Below, piece by piece: positions 1-7,008 of a stretch of DNA of 8,391 bases (within the stretch, counting starts at the first letter, position 1; each line of letters starts with the position of its first letter). Origin of the DNA: Rhodospirillales bacterium 47_12_T64 (GTDB lineage: Bacteria > Pseudomonadota > Alphaproteobacteria > Kiloniellales > Kiloniellaceae); the NCBI GenBank assembly GCA_002162915.1, contig MABB01000012.1, positions 1-8,391 of the forward strand, read 5' to 3'. The notes under the pieces were generated by a model. That model worked only from the letters and a program-made list of their open reading frames with translations, was not told the DNA's origin and did not search any database. The translations under genes were made by a program, and so were the position numbers.

Positions 1-975
1 ATCATGCCTTGCCTGCCAAAGTTTGTTGCGATCCTCTTGTAACGTTGCCCACTGAAAATCCCCACCGCCGTAATCATGGACAATTTCCCCAACACGTTCG
101 GCTTGTTCTTGAACACTTGCGTCCGTGCCGTGGAATTCAAAAAACAATGTCGGAGCCACGGTATAATCAAGTTTAGAATATTTGTTTACAGCATCCATCT
201 GCACATCATCAAGCAACTCAATTCGCGCGACAAGAATTCCAGATTGAACAATCAGCATAACCGAATTTACAGCCGCTTCCAGATCGTCAAAAGAGCATAC
301 GGCAGAGGATATAGCTTCAGGGATGCCATATAACTTCAATTGCAACTCGGTTATTATACCCAGAGTTCCCTCAGATCCAACCATTAGCCTTGTAAGGTCA
401 TAACCAGCGGATGATTTTCGGGCACGCCCGCCCGTTTTGACGATTTCTCCGTCAGCCATAACCACTGTCAGGCCGAGGACGTTATCCCGCATCGTACCAT
501 AACGAACGGCATTGGTTCCCGACGCGCGGGTCGCGGCCATCCCTCCCAGAGAGGCATCAGCGCCGGGATCAATGGGGAAGAACAATCCTGTATCGCGAAG
601 ATATTGATTGATCTGCTTTCGGGTAACCCCCGCTTGAACCCGACAATCCAGATCTTCGTCATTCACTTCCAGGATCTCGGCCATTTCGGACAGATCAATG
701 CACAACCCACCAGCAACAGCCGCCACATGTCCTTCGAGTGAAGTTCCGGTTCCAAAAGGAACAACAGGGCAAGAATGTTCATCACATAACTTCATGATTG
801 CCGAGACTTCCTCGGTCGAACGCACAAAGGCTACGGCTTCGGGTGGCATTACCGGATGATGGGATTCTCCTTGCCCATGTCGATCACATATGGCTGCAGA
901 GAAATTCAGGCGATCTTCCAAAAGCTCTCGTAAAGAGGTCTTCAGAGCGTCATTGAGCCGCGTACTATTTCTCAT
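1..975 (-). CDS. FAD-linked D-lactate dehydrogenase (LDHD type), C-terminus cut by the window edge
   Basis: The minus strand is open for all 325 codons from the ATG at 975-973 to base 1, so the C-terminal part lies outside the window. The family oxidises D-lactate (or related D-2-hydroxyacids) to the keto acid with FAD and passes electrons to a cytochrome or quinone. Residues about 42-180 form the FAD_binding_4 (PCMH-type) domain: [14 protein letters not shown] at 70-83 is the pyrophosphate-binding loop, and the stretch 134-166 ([12 protein letters not shown], then [19 protein letters not shown]) is the strongly conserved LDHD block. The FAD-oxidase C-terminal domain begins near 217, and LWQARHD closes the visible part. 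This start is chosen because an in-frame stop lies just upstream (complement of 1018-1020) and GGTGG precedes it closely. It is divergent from the DUF2161 gene. Glycolate oxidase GlcD or D-2-hydroxyglutarate dehydrogenase are relatives, but the motif wording fits LDHD better. The exact substrate is inferred. Confidence 0.92.
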   Translation of the reverse strand, partial: MRNSTRLNDALKTSLRELLEDRLNFSAAICDRHGQGESHHPVMPPEAVAFVRSTEEVSAIMKLCDEHSCPVVPFGTGTSLEGHVAAVAGGLCIDLSEMAEILEVNDEDLDCRVQAGVTRKQINQYLRDTGLFFPIDPGADASLGGMAATRASGTNAVRYGTMRDNVLGLTVVMADGEIVKTGGRARKSSAGYDLTRLMVGSEGTLGIITELQLKLYGIPEAISSAVCSFDDLEAAVNSVMLIVQSGILVARIELLDDVQMDAVNKYSKLDYTVAPTLFFEFHGTDASVQEQAERVGEIVHDYGGGDFQWATLQEDRNKLWQARHD

Positions 976-1061
976 TTTACCACCGTAATGTATAAAGAGG
1001 CTGCCCAAAACATTGACTTAAAAGATTGGGCCAAAAGGATTATGCTGAATATTAGCCTAGC
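976..1061. promoter_or_regulatory. divergent intergenic region with candidate promoters
   Basis: This AT-rich gap separates two divergently oriented genes, so promoters for both must lie here or within the neighbouring 5' ends. On the plus strand TTGACT at 1013-1018 is a good -35 candidate. The best -10 partner, GATTAT at 1038-1043, has a long 19-base spacer, so the pairing is weak. On the minus strand TATACA (complement of about 990-995) is a possible -10 with no convincing -35. No clear operator is visible. Confidence 0.3.
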
Positions 1062-1841
1062 ATGCAGAGTAAAATCCTGCCAATAAGCAACGTCATCTTA
1101 TTGAAACGAAAAATGATTGCGGGAATGCGATTGCGCGAGACTGATCTATACCCACCGATAAAAACATACCTGGAAAATCAGGGCTATGAAGTTAAATCGG
1201 AGATTAAGGGATGCGATGTCATTGCCGTGAGAGGCGACGAACCTCCGGTTATCGTAGAGTTAAAAACCGGGTTCAACCTGCCATTGCTCTTTCAAGGTAT
1301 CGATCGCCAAACCATGTCAGAAGACGTGTATCTCGCCTTTGCCATTCCACATAAGTTGAAAAGAACCAATCCCTGGTTTCGATATAAACGCGATATTATC
1401 AAACTTTGCCGACGCCTTGGGCTCGGATTAATCACTGTCAGACTGAGTGAAGATCGCCCCGCCGATATCCAGGTTCATCAAGATCCCGCACCCTACGTTC
1501 CTCGAAAAAACAAGCAAAGACAAGGATCATTGCTTCAGGAATTCGAACGCCGTGTTGGCGACCCCAATCAGGGCGGTATTAATAAACGTCCTATCGTCAC
1601 CGCTTACCGCCAGGATGCTCTTCGCTGTGCCGCCTACATCAATGAGCACGGCAAAGCAAAGGTATCCGACATTCGCCAAAACACTCAGGTAGAGAAAACT
1701 GCCGCCATTTTACAACGGGATGTATACGGTTGGTATCAGCGCGTTGATCGCGGCGTATACGAGTTATCGCCAAAAGGGAACGAAGCTTTAACAACTTTTG
1801 TCGATGTATTGGAATCTCTCAAAATCTCAGCAGAGAAATAG
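1062..1841 (+). CDS. DUF2161 family protein, putative PD-(D/E)XK-fold phosphodiesterase
   Basis: This is a 259-residue protein if translated from 1062. The core begins at ETDLYPPIKTYLENQGY (26-42), the family's typical opening. It is followed by a PD-(D/E)XK-like active-site layout: E47, D52 in GCDVIAV, then E66-x-K68 in VIVELKTG. The C-terminal part (about 180-255) looks like a small winged-helix unit ending in DRGVYELSPKG. Families with this fold cut or process nucleic acids, but no substrate is established for DUF2161 to my knowledge, so a nuclease activity is inferred. The start is uncertain. Internal ATGs at 1113 and 1125 (M18, M22) give a protein beginning four to eight residues before the conserved core, as in relatives I remember, and no good ribosome site precedes any of the three. 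It is divergent from the LDHD-type gene, with the DUF3750 gene 99 bases downstream. Confidence 0.85.
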   Translation: MQSKILPISNVILLKRKMIAGMRLRETDLYPPIKTYLENQGYEVKSEIKGCDVIAVRGDEPPVIVELKTGFNLPLLFQGIDRQTMSEDVYLAFAIPHKLKRTNPWFRYKRDIIKLCRRLGLGLITVRLSEDRPADIQVHQDPAPYVPRKNKQRQGSLLQEFERRVGDPNQGGINKRPIVTAYRQDALRCAAYINEHGKAKVSDIRQNTQVEKTAAILQRDVYGWYQRVDRGVYELSPKGNEALTTFVDVLESLKISAEK

Positions 1842-1895
1842 CCGCCCAATTCATGAAGCATATAAAAACAGGTTTCGTATTACATTTTGTATTAT

Positions 1896-1918
1896 ATAAG
1901 GTCATAGACCCGCCTTAT
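1896..1918. repeat. short inverted repeat between the DUF2161 and DUF3750 genes
   Basis: ATAAGG at 1896-1901 pairs with CCTTAT at 1913-1918 around an 11-base loop, with a possible T-G pair inside. It lies 55 bases after the DUF2161 stop and is followed only by TTTA, so as an intrinsic terminator it would be weak. It also overlaps TATAAG at 1895-1900, which could be a -10 element for the DUF3750 gene, so an operator role is equally possible. Confidence 0.35.
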
Positions 1919-1940
1919 TTAGCCTGTACCTAAAGAAATC

Positions 1941-2723
1941 ATGCGATACCTATTCAAACCGATCAGGCTCCTCATAGCTGTTGTATTCTTGCTTCTTCTG
2001 GGGCCAGCCTTTGTGGTTTTTTCCGGCGAAGTTGATCTATCGACACCTTGGAGCGAGGCAAATCACGATCGGGTCGGCATAGCCCCAAATCCGGCAGAAA
2101 ACCCTGAGGCGATTTTTCAGGTTTACGGTGCCAGAACATATAACTGGCGTGGTGCTTTTGCTGTTCACACATGGATCGCCGTTAAGCCGGAAAATGCAAC
2201 ATCTTACACCCGACTTGAGGTTATTGGCTGGCGCCAATACAGAGGCCTGCCTGTTATATCTGCAACGACAGGATGGCCTGATCGCAACTGGTTTGGCTCA
2301 AAACCCGAAATCTACTACGAACTTCGGGGATCTGAAGCCCAACACCTTATTCCTCGGGTTATCGAAGCAGCCCAGTCCTACCCTTACCCAGAAGAATACG
2401 AAGCATGGCCCGGCCCAAACTCAAACACTTTCACCGCACATGTATTGAGACAGCTACCGGAAATCAACGTTGACCTTCCCCCGACAGCGATTGGGAAGGA
2501 TTACCTGGATGAAAGCAATCACTTCATTGCTTCAGCTCCAAGCAACACAGGCGTACAAATTTCCTTTTACGGGGTAATTGGTGCTATCCTGTCAAGGTCG
2601 GAGGGTATTGAAATCAATCTCTTAGGCCTCAACTTTGGCCTGGACCCTGACAATCTGGCCCTTAGATTGCCCGGGATTGGTAAAATCGGCTTTATTGACG
2701 ACACCGTAACGACCGCTAATTAG
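1941..2723 (+). CDS. DUF3750 family membrane-anchored protein
   Basis: This 260-residue protein opens with a short basic stretch and a hydrophobic helix (about 9-28, RLLIAVVFLLLLGPAFVVF), so it is probably an uncleaved membrane anchor or signal peptide with the rest in the periplasm. Recognisable DUF3750 blocks follow: WRGAFAVHTWIAVK (69-82, H76), VIGWRQYRGLP (94-104), and YPYPEEYEAWPGPNSNTF (147-164). The function of the family is unknown. The H-x-W-x-A-V block followed later by N-S-N-T-F has the order seen in LRAT/NlpC-type permuted papain folds, but the position where those have cysteine is S161. That resemblance is my inference. The start is supported by the signal-like N-terminus; the upstream AAAGAA is only a modest ribosome site. 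It stands alone between gaps of 99 and 190 bases. Confidence 0.88.
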   Translation: MRYLFKPIRLLIAVVFLLLLGPAFVVFSGEVDLSTPWSEANHDRVGIAPNPAENPEAIFQVYGARTYNWRGAFAVHTWIAVKPENATSYTRLEVIGWRQYRGLPVISATTGWPDRNWFGSKPEIYYELRGSEAQHLIPRVIEAAQSYPYPEEYEAWPGPNSNTFTAHVLRQLPEINVDLPPTAIGKDYLDESNHFIASAPSNTGVQISFYGVIGAILSRSEGIEINLLGLNFGLDPDNLALRLPGIGKIGFIDDTVTTAN

Positions 2724-2743
2724 GCGCCACCTATGTGGAACAA

Positions 2744-2762
2744 ATGGTGATCACAACACCAT
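2744..2762. repeat. inverted repeat just after the DUF3750 gene
   Basis: ATGGTG at 2744-2749 is the exact reverse complement of CACCAT at 2757-2762, with a 7-base loop. The 8-bp palindrome GTGATCAC (2747-2754) sits inside it. No T-run follows, so it does not look like a standard intrinsic terminator. A TTGACT at 2769-2774 just downstream could be a -35 element for the djlA-like gene, though I see no good -10 at the right distance. Confidence 0.4.
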
Positions 2763-2849
2763 ATGGGATTGACTCTCAAGCAAGGGCAAGTTAGTGCAAA
2801 AGGGATAAATTCACCTGTTAAATATTACCCTTTACCTTGAGGCGACAGA

Positions 2850-2879
2850 CGCAATTGATTAAGTCGCAATTGATTAAGT
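2850..2879. repeat. 15-bp exact tandem duplication upstream of the djlA-like gene
   Basis: CGCAATTGATTAAGT at 2850-2864 is repeated without change or spacer at 2865-2879. Each unit contains the palindrome CAATTG. The array ends 34 bases before the start codon of the djlA-like gene, so it lies in its 5' untranslated or promoter region. The duplication is directly visible; any regulatory role is inferred. Confidence 0.95.
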
Positions 2880-2913
2880 AAAAGATGATAACTAAAGGCA
2901 TAACGAACACATC

Positions 2914-3636
2914 ATGAGTATTTGGGGAAAAATTGTTGGTGGAGCAGCCGGTTTTGCACTGGGCGGCCCTATTGGTGCCTTTTTGGGAGCCATGGCCGGG
3001 CATGCGGTGGATCGCCTGCGGTCAGAACCTGAAGAAGGCACAGACAATACAAAGCAAATCACCTTTACCATTGGTGTAATCGTTCTTGGTGCTAAAATGG
3101 CCAAGGCCGATGGCGTTGTCACTAAAGACGAAGTTGCCGCTTTCAAACAGGTCTTCCGCATTCCCCCAGAAGAAATGAAGAATGTTGGCCGCCTCTTTGA
3201 TCGCGCCAGACAGGATGCTGAAGGGTTTGAGCCCTATGCGCACCAGATCAATCGTACATTTAAAGACAATCCAGCTGTCCTTGAAGAACTCCTCAACGGC
3301 CTGTTTCACATCGCCAAAGCTGATGGCACAGTATCTCCCGAAGAAGTGGTTTTCTTGCAGCGTGTTGCAGAAATTTTTGACTTCAGCGACGTACAATGGG
3401 ATCGCCTGCACGCCTCTAACCTAGGTCCTGACAAATGTGATCCTTATCGCATTCTTGGCGTGCAACGCGATGACAGTGATAAGGATGTAAAAGCTGCTCA
3501 TCGCAAGCTTGTCATTGAGAACCACCCGGACAAACTGGTCGCTCAGGGTATGCCACAGGAATTTGTGGATCTTGCCAACGAAAAACTGGCCGCGATCAAT
3601 GCTGCATACGACCAAATCAAACAACTTAGAAGTTAA
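2914..3636 (+). CDS. djlA: DjlA-like co-chaperone: TerB-like domain plus C-terminal J domain
   Basis: This is a 240-residue membrane-associated Hsp40. A glycine/alanine-rich hydrophobic N-terminus (about 7-33) resembles the DjlA transmembrane dimerisation segment. A TerB-like helical domain follows (about 50-160) with two acidic repeats, AKADGVVTKDE and AKADGTVSPEE. A J domain begins at DPYRILGV (176-183) and carries the catalytic HPD at 204-206. DjlA proteins stimulate the ATPase of DnaK; the cytoplasmic placement of the J domain is inferred from the family. The protein is a little shorter than E. coli DjlA (271 residues). The start is set by the family-typical N-terminus, because the only ribosome-site candidate (AAAGG, 2894-2898) is distant. 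The stop is 14 bases before uup, so the two are probably cotranscribed. Automated pipelines often label this type 'tellurite resistance TerB', which the J domain argues against. Confidence 0.9.
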   Translation: MSIWGKIVGGAAGFALGGPIGAFLGAMAGHAVDRLRSEPEEGTDNTKQITFTIGVIVLGAKMAKADGVVTKDEVAAFKQVFRIPPEEMKNVGRLFDRARQDAEGFEPYAHQINRTFKDNPAVLEELLNGLFHIAKADGTVSPEEVVFLQRVAEIFDFSDVQWDRLHASNLGPDKCDPYRILGVQRDDSDKDVKAAHRKLVIENHPDKLVAQGMPQEFVDLANEKLAAINAAYDQIKQLRS

Positions 3637-3650
3637 GAACAAAAATCAAA

Positions 3651-5516
3651 ATGGCACCTCCATCACACCTTGTTGCGCTTAATAGCGCCGGACTTCGCTT
3701 TGGCACAAAAGTACTTTTTGAGGACCTTTCCTTTGGTCTTGCAAGAGGTGAAAAAGCCTGCCTTGTTGGCCGAAACGGGACCGGGAAATCAACCCTGCTC
3801 AAGATTATGGCCGGACAGCAAGAACTGGATGACGGGCAACGCTTTCTCCAGCCGGGTATCAACGTGGCTTACTTGCCTCAAGATCCGGTATTTGATCATG
3901 ACGAAACCGTATTCGAACATGTAAAAGCTGGTTTACGTCCAGAGATGAGCGAGGCTGATTATCTTGTTGATGCGATGCTTCTTCACGTGGACTTACCGGG
4001 CGACCGTCTGCTAACCGGGTTATCCGGTGGTGAAGGACGCCGTGCAGCACTGGCCCGCGTCTTGATCAGTGACCCCGAAGTTCTGCTCATGGACGAGCCG
4101 ACCAACCACCTGGACCTTCCAACCATCCAGTGGCTCGAAGAAGAGCTTGGCCGATTCCGCGGCGCCCTAATGGTTATCAGCCATGACAGGACTTTTTTAA
4201 ATCACCTGACAAGGCAAACTTTTTGGCTTGATCGCGGAAAGATTAATCGACTGGGTAAAGGCTTTGAACACTACGAAGCCTGGGCCGATGAAATGCGCGA
4301 GAACGAAGAACAGGAATTTCATCGCCTCAAGAGAAAGATTGTTCGCGAAGAACACTGGCTACAACGCGGGGTTACCGGCCGCCGCAAACGCAACATGGGC
4401 CGCTTGCGTAATCTGCAAGACCTTCGGCAAAAACGCAATGAATGGATGAAAGCGCCCGGGACCGCCAAACTACAGATCGATACATTGGATACGGGTGGCG
4501 ACAAAGTCATCACCGCAGAGAATATTTGTAAATCATACCCACTCAAAGATGGTGGCACGCGTGAAATCATCAAAAGCTTCAGCACCAAAGTGAAACGTGG
4601 TGACCGCATCGGCATCGTCGGCCCCAATGGTGCCGGCAAGTCTACAGTGGTCAAGATGTTACTTGGCAGGATTGAACCGGATAGCGGCACAGTTAACCTT
4701 GGCACCAACTTGACCACGCTTTATTTTGACCAAAAGCGTGAAGATCTCGATCCTAACAGCACCCTTTGGGAAACAATGTCACCCGGCGGCGGTGATTCCA
4801 TCATGGTGCGCGGGCGACAAAAACATGTCGTCAGTTACCTCAAAGACTTCCTGTTCGACGAAGGCCAGGTTCGCCAACCGATTTACACCCTGTCAGGTGG
4901 AGAAAAAAATCGACTTCTTCTAGCCCGCATGTTTGCACAGGCAAGTAATCTTCTGGTCCTCGATGAACCGACCAACGACCTTGATATGGATACGCTTGAC
5001 CTCCTGGTAGAGGTTTTGGATGAATACGACGGCACCTTGTTACTGGTAAGTCATGATCGTGACTTCCTCGACCGCCTCGCAACAGCCATTTATGCGGTAG
5101 AAGGTGACGGCACTGTAGTTGAATATGCCGGAGGTTACAGCGATTACAGAAACCAGAAAGCTCTTGGTACAGCCTCAAGCGAACAACTGGATCAAAGTTC
5201 ATCATCAGGCAGCGCCACACCAGCTAGAAAAGAAAGTGGGTCTCGTCCAAAGCCCTTAAAATCCAACGCAAAACTTGGCTATAAAGAGCAACGCGAACTG
5301 GACTCTCTTCCCCGCTTGATGAAAAAGCTGACGGACCAAGCCGAGAAATTCGAAACTGAAATGGCTGACCCTCAACTCTACAGTAAGAACCCTTTGAAAT
5401 TTCAGGAAACAAGTAAACTTCTCGAAGAAACTCAGAATGATTTGGCAACGGCCGAAGAACGCTGGCTCGAACTGGAAGAAAAGCAGGAGAATTTACGTAG
5501 CGGAAAAATTCACTAA
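3651..5516 (+). CDS. uup: ABC-F ATPase, Uup type
   Basis: This 621-residue soluble protein has two ATP-binding cassettes and no membrane segment. Cassette 1 has Walker A GRNGTGKST (40-48), signature LSGGE (124-128) and Walker B LLMDEPTNHLD (145-155). Cassette 2 has Walker A GPNGAGKST (324-332), signature LSGGE (414-418) and Walker B LLVLDEPTNDLD (434-445), followed by the H-loop in LLVSHDRDFLD. The inter-cassette arm contains the RRKRNMGRL motif typical of Uup. A Ser/Lys-rich linker (about 510-540) leads to a charged coiled-coil C-terminal domain (about 548-615), the part that binds DNA in E. coli Uup. ABC-F proteins act on ribosomes; Uup has also been linked to transposon excision and branched DNA. 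All catalytic motifs look intact, and the length is close to E. coli Uup. It sits in the probable djlA-uup-membrane protein-lhgO transcript. Confidence 0.95.
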   Translation: MAPPSHLVALNSAGLRFGTKVLFEDLSFGLARGEKACLVGRNGTGKSTLLKIMAGQQELDDGQRFLQPGINVAYLPQDPVFDHDETVFEHVKAGLRPEMSEADYLVDAMLLHVDLPGDRLLTGLSGGEGRRAALARVLISDPEVLLMDEPTNHLDLPTIQWLEEELGRFRGALMVISHDRTFLNHLTRQTFWLDRGKINRLGKGFEHYEAWADEMRENEEQEFHRLKRKIVREEHWLQRGVTGRRKRNMGRLRNLQDLRQKRNEWMKAPGTAKLQIDTLDTGGDKVITAENICKSYPLKDGGTREIIKSFSTKVKRGDRIGIVGPNGAGKSTVVKMLLGRIEPDSGTVNLGTNLTTLYFDQKREDLDPNSTLWETMSPGGGDSIMVRGRQKHVVSYLKDFLFDEGQVRQPIYTLSGGEKNRLLLARMFAQASNLLVLDEPTNDLDMDTLDLLVEVLDEYDGTLLLVSHDRDFLDRLATAIYAVEGDGTVVEYAGGYSDYRNQKALGTASSEQLDQSSSSGSATPARKESGSRPKPLKSNAKLGYKEQRELDSLPRLMKKLTDQAEKFETEMADPQLYSKNPLKFQETSKLLEETQNDLATAEERWLELEEKQENLRSGKIH

Positions 5517-5545
5517 TTTCTCTTCAAATCAAATAATTGCAGTAT

Positions 5546-5551
5546 AGGGAG
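5546..5551 (+). promoter_or_regulatory. ribosome binding site that fixes the GTG start at 5560
   Basis: AGGGAG lies 8 bases before the GTG at 5560-5562. It is the best ribosome site in this neighbourhood and supports the GTG start of the small membrane protein. A second GTG at 5555 is out of frame and too close. Confidence 0.7.
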
Positions 5552-5559
5552 AAAGTGTC

Positions 5560-5898
5560 GTGCTCGATATCACTATCAATATATTTAGCGAAGTGATCGG
5601 CCTATTGACGATTGCTTGTTTTATTACAGGCGCTCTTATTTGGTTGGCAAAGAAAATCCCGCTTTTAAAGTTACGCCCATTTCTATCAGGATGGATTATC
5701 ACAACAACTCTTTGGATTATCTTAACTGCTTTCCCAACTTTTGTAATTTCAATATTGGCACCAGCCGCTTTAACTGAAATAGAATATAGTAACATTTACA
5801 CAGAATTTTACCTCGCATTCTACCCAACAACCGTCATAGCACTGCTTTATTACATACGAGACTTAAAAGCCAATTTTCGCAAGGTTCTTGGAGAATAA
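5560..5898 (+). CDS. small integral membrane protein of unknown function, three predicted helices
   Basis: This is a 112-residue hydrophobic protein that I do not recognise. It has three likely membrane helices at about 10-30, 42-66 and 80-98. A basic loop (KK at 31-32, KLR at 37-39) lies between helices 1 and 2, and a basic tail (RDLK, FRK) ends the chain. By the positive-inside rule the loop and the tail would both be cytoplasmic, with the N-terminus and the acidic loop TEIEYSN outside; this topology is inferred. Translation starts at GTG with a good Shine-Dalgarno. Its stop is 9 bases before lhgO, and uup ends 43 bases upstream, so it is likely cotranscribed with both. By eye it is richer in A and T than its neighbours, partly because of its hydrophobic codons. 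It could be a recently acquired or fast-evolving gene. Confidence 0.75.
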   Translation: MLDITINIFSEVIGLLTIACFITGALIWLAKKIPLLKLRPFLSGWIITTTLWIILTAFPTFVISILAPAALTEIEYSNIYTEFYLAFYPTTVIALLYYIRDLKANFRKVLGE

Positions 5899-5907
5899 AC
5901 TAAGCCA

Positions 5908-7008
5908 ATGGAACAGGTTGATTGCATTGTCATCGGTGCTGGCGTTGTCGGCATGGCTTGTGCCCGCGCCCTTGCCATAGCGGGTCGCGAAGTCATCGTC
6001 ATTGAAAAAGAAAGTATGCCGGGCACAGAGATATCTGCACGCAACAGCGGCGTCATCCATGCGGGCATCTATTATCCGACAGGAAGCTTAAAAGCCAAAC
6101 TCTGCCTGAGAGGCAAGGAACTCCTCTATCCCTATTGCAGAGATCATGCAGTTCCTCACAAAAAATGTGGAAAATTAATTGTTGCAACCTCTCCCGATGA
6201 AGAGCCTGCCCTAGAGCGCATAAAACAACTCGCCAGCGCCAATGATGTAGATGATCTCTACTATCTTTCTGCAGAAGAGATGCAGGTGCGTGAACCTGAT
6301 CTCAAAATAACAAAAGCCCTGTTCTCCCCCTCAACTGGCATTGTTGACGTTCACAATTTGATTCTTGCCCTTCAAGGCGATCTCGAAAACCACGGCGGCA
6401 TGATCGCACTTAACACACCTGTGTTAAGTGGTGGAATATCCGATAATGGAATCCTATTGGAGACAGGGGGCGAAAGTCCTATGACACTTTGTGCCAAGAC
6501 GGTCATCAATGCAGCAGGCCTCGGAGCACCAGTACTAGCCGGCAAAATTTCTGACTTTCCGAACGAATGCGTGCCTCAACTCTATTATGCCAAGGGCAAC
6601 TATTTTAGCTTGAATGGAAAATCACCCTTCAATCACCTGATCTACCCCGTACCGGAAGCGGCTGGTCTAGGGGTGCACGTAACCCTCGACCTTGATGGAC
6701 AAGTGCGATTTGGCCCGGATGTCGAATGGACAGACAAACTTGAATACGAAGTTGATCCAACCCGATCAGCTCCTTTTTACAACGCGATAAGACGCTATTG
6801 GCCAGCCCTCGAAGATGGTTCGCTAACGCCTGATTACTCCGGCATTCGTCCCAAGCTCCAAGCACCGGGTGAAACCGCCGTTGACTTCCTCCTCCAGGAT
6901 CAAAGTACTCACGGCATCCCCGGCCTGGTAAACCTCTTCGGTATTGAATCCCCCGGCCTGACCTCTTCCATGGCCATCGCCGAGATGGTTCTCGCGATGC
7001 AGAGCTAA
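5908..7008 (+). CDS. LhgO-like FAD-dependent 2-hydroxyacid oxidoreductase (DAO fold)
   Basis: This 366-residue flavoprotein belongs to the L-2-hydroxyglutarate oxidase branch of the DAO superfamily. The N-terminal Rossmann motif is IGAGVVG (9-15), with E33 at the end of strand 2 for the FAD ribose. ARNSGVIHAGIYYP (44-57) is the hallmark block of LhgO/L2HGDH. INAAGLGAP marks the mid-chain flavin contact, and GIRPKL (312-317) plus LFGIESPGLTSS (343-354) form the C-terminal flavin-binding region. LhgO oxidises L-2-hydroxyglutarate to 2-oxoglutarate and feeds electrons to the respiratory chain. At 366 residues it is shorter than E. coli LhgO (about 420), so the substrate may differ and I give no symbol. 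It follows the small membrane protein by 9 bases; GGAG at 5890-5893 is 14 bases from the start, a long spacing. The gene contains a striking perfect inverted repeat at 6407-6430. Confidence 0.88.
   Translation: MEQVDCIVIGAGVVGMACARALAIAGREVIVIEKESMPGTEISARNSGVIHAGIYYPTGSLKAKLCLRGKELLYPYCRDHAVPHKKCGKLIVATSPDEEPALERIKQLASANDVDDLYYLSAEEMQVREPDLKITKALFSPSTGIVDVHNLILALQGDLENHGGMIALNTPVLSGGISDNGILLETGGESPMTLCAKTVINAAGLGAPVLAGKISDFPNECVPQLYYAKGNYFSLNGKSPFNHLIYPVPEAAGLGVHVTLDLDGQVRFGPDVEWTDKLEYEVDPTRSAPFYNAIRRYWPALEDGSLTPDYSGIRPKLQAPGETAVDFLLQDQSTHGIPGLVNLFGIESPGLTSSMAIAEMVLAMQS
6407..6430. repeat. perfect 11-bp inverted repeat inside the lhgO-like gene
   Basis: CACTTAACACA (6407-6417) and TGTGTTAAGTG (6420-6430) are exact reverse complements separated by CC. 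The element spans codons for residues 167-175 (LNTPVLS region) in a part of the protein that is not a flavin-binding motif. As RNA it could fold into a strong hairpin with a small loop. As DNA it has the shape of a dimeric repressor operator. The repeat is certain; its role is unknown. Confidence 0.95.

Noticed and set aside
1..975. D-2-hydroxyglutarate dehydrogenase or GlcD as the identity of the left-edge gene
   Set aside because: The FAD loop ([11 protein letters not shown]) and the [12 protein letters not shown] / [13 protein letters not shown] block match LDHD-type enzymes more closely than GlcD or D2HGDH.
2744..2762. Intrinsic terminator after the DUF3750 gene
   Set aside because: The stem is only 6 bp and no T-run follows, so it is recorded as an inverted repeat rather than a terminator.
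3022..3411. Minus-strand open frame of 129 codons inside the djlA-like gene
   Set aside because: It lies wholly antisense to a gene with clear TerB and J domains, has no recognisable motif, and its composition follows from the opposite strand.
2914..3636. Tellurite-resistance protein TerB
   Set aside because: The TerB-like domain is only the middle part. The HPD-containing J domain and glycine-rich N-terminus fit a DjlA co-chaperone, and no other ter genes are present.
4319..5220. Minus-strand open frames of about 126-132 codons inside uup
   Set aside because: They are antisense to intact ABC-F cassettes with all Walker and signature motifs and show no domain of their own.
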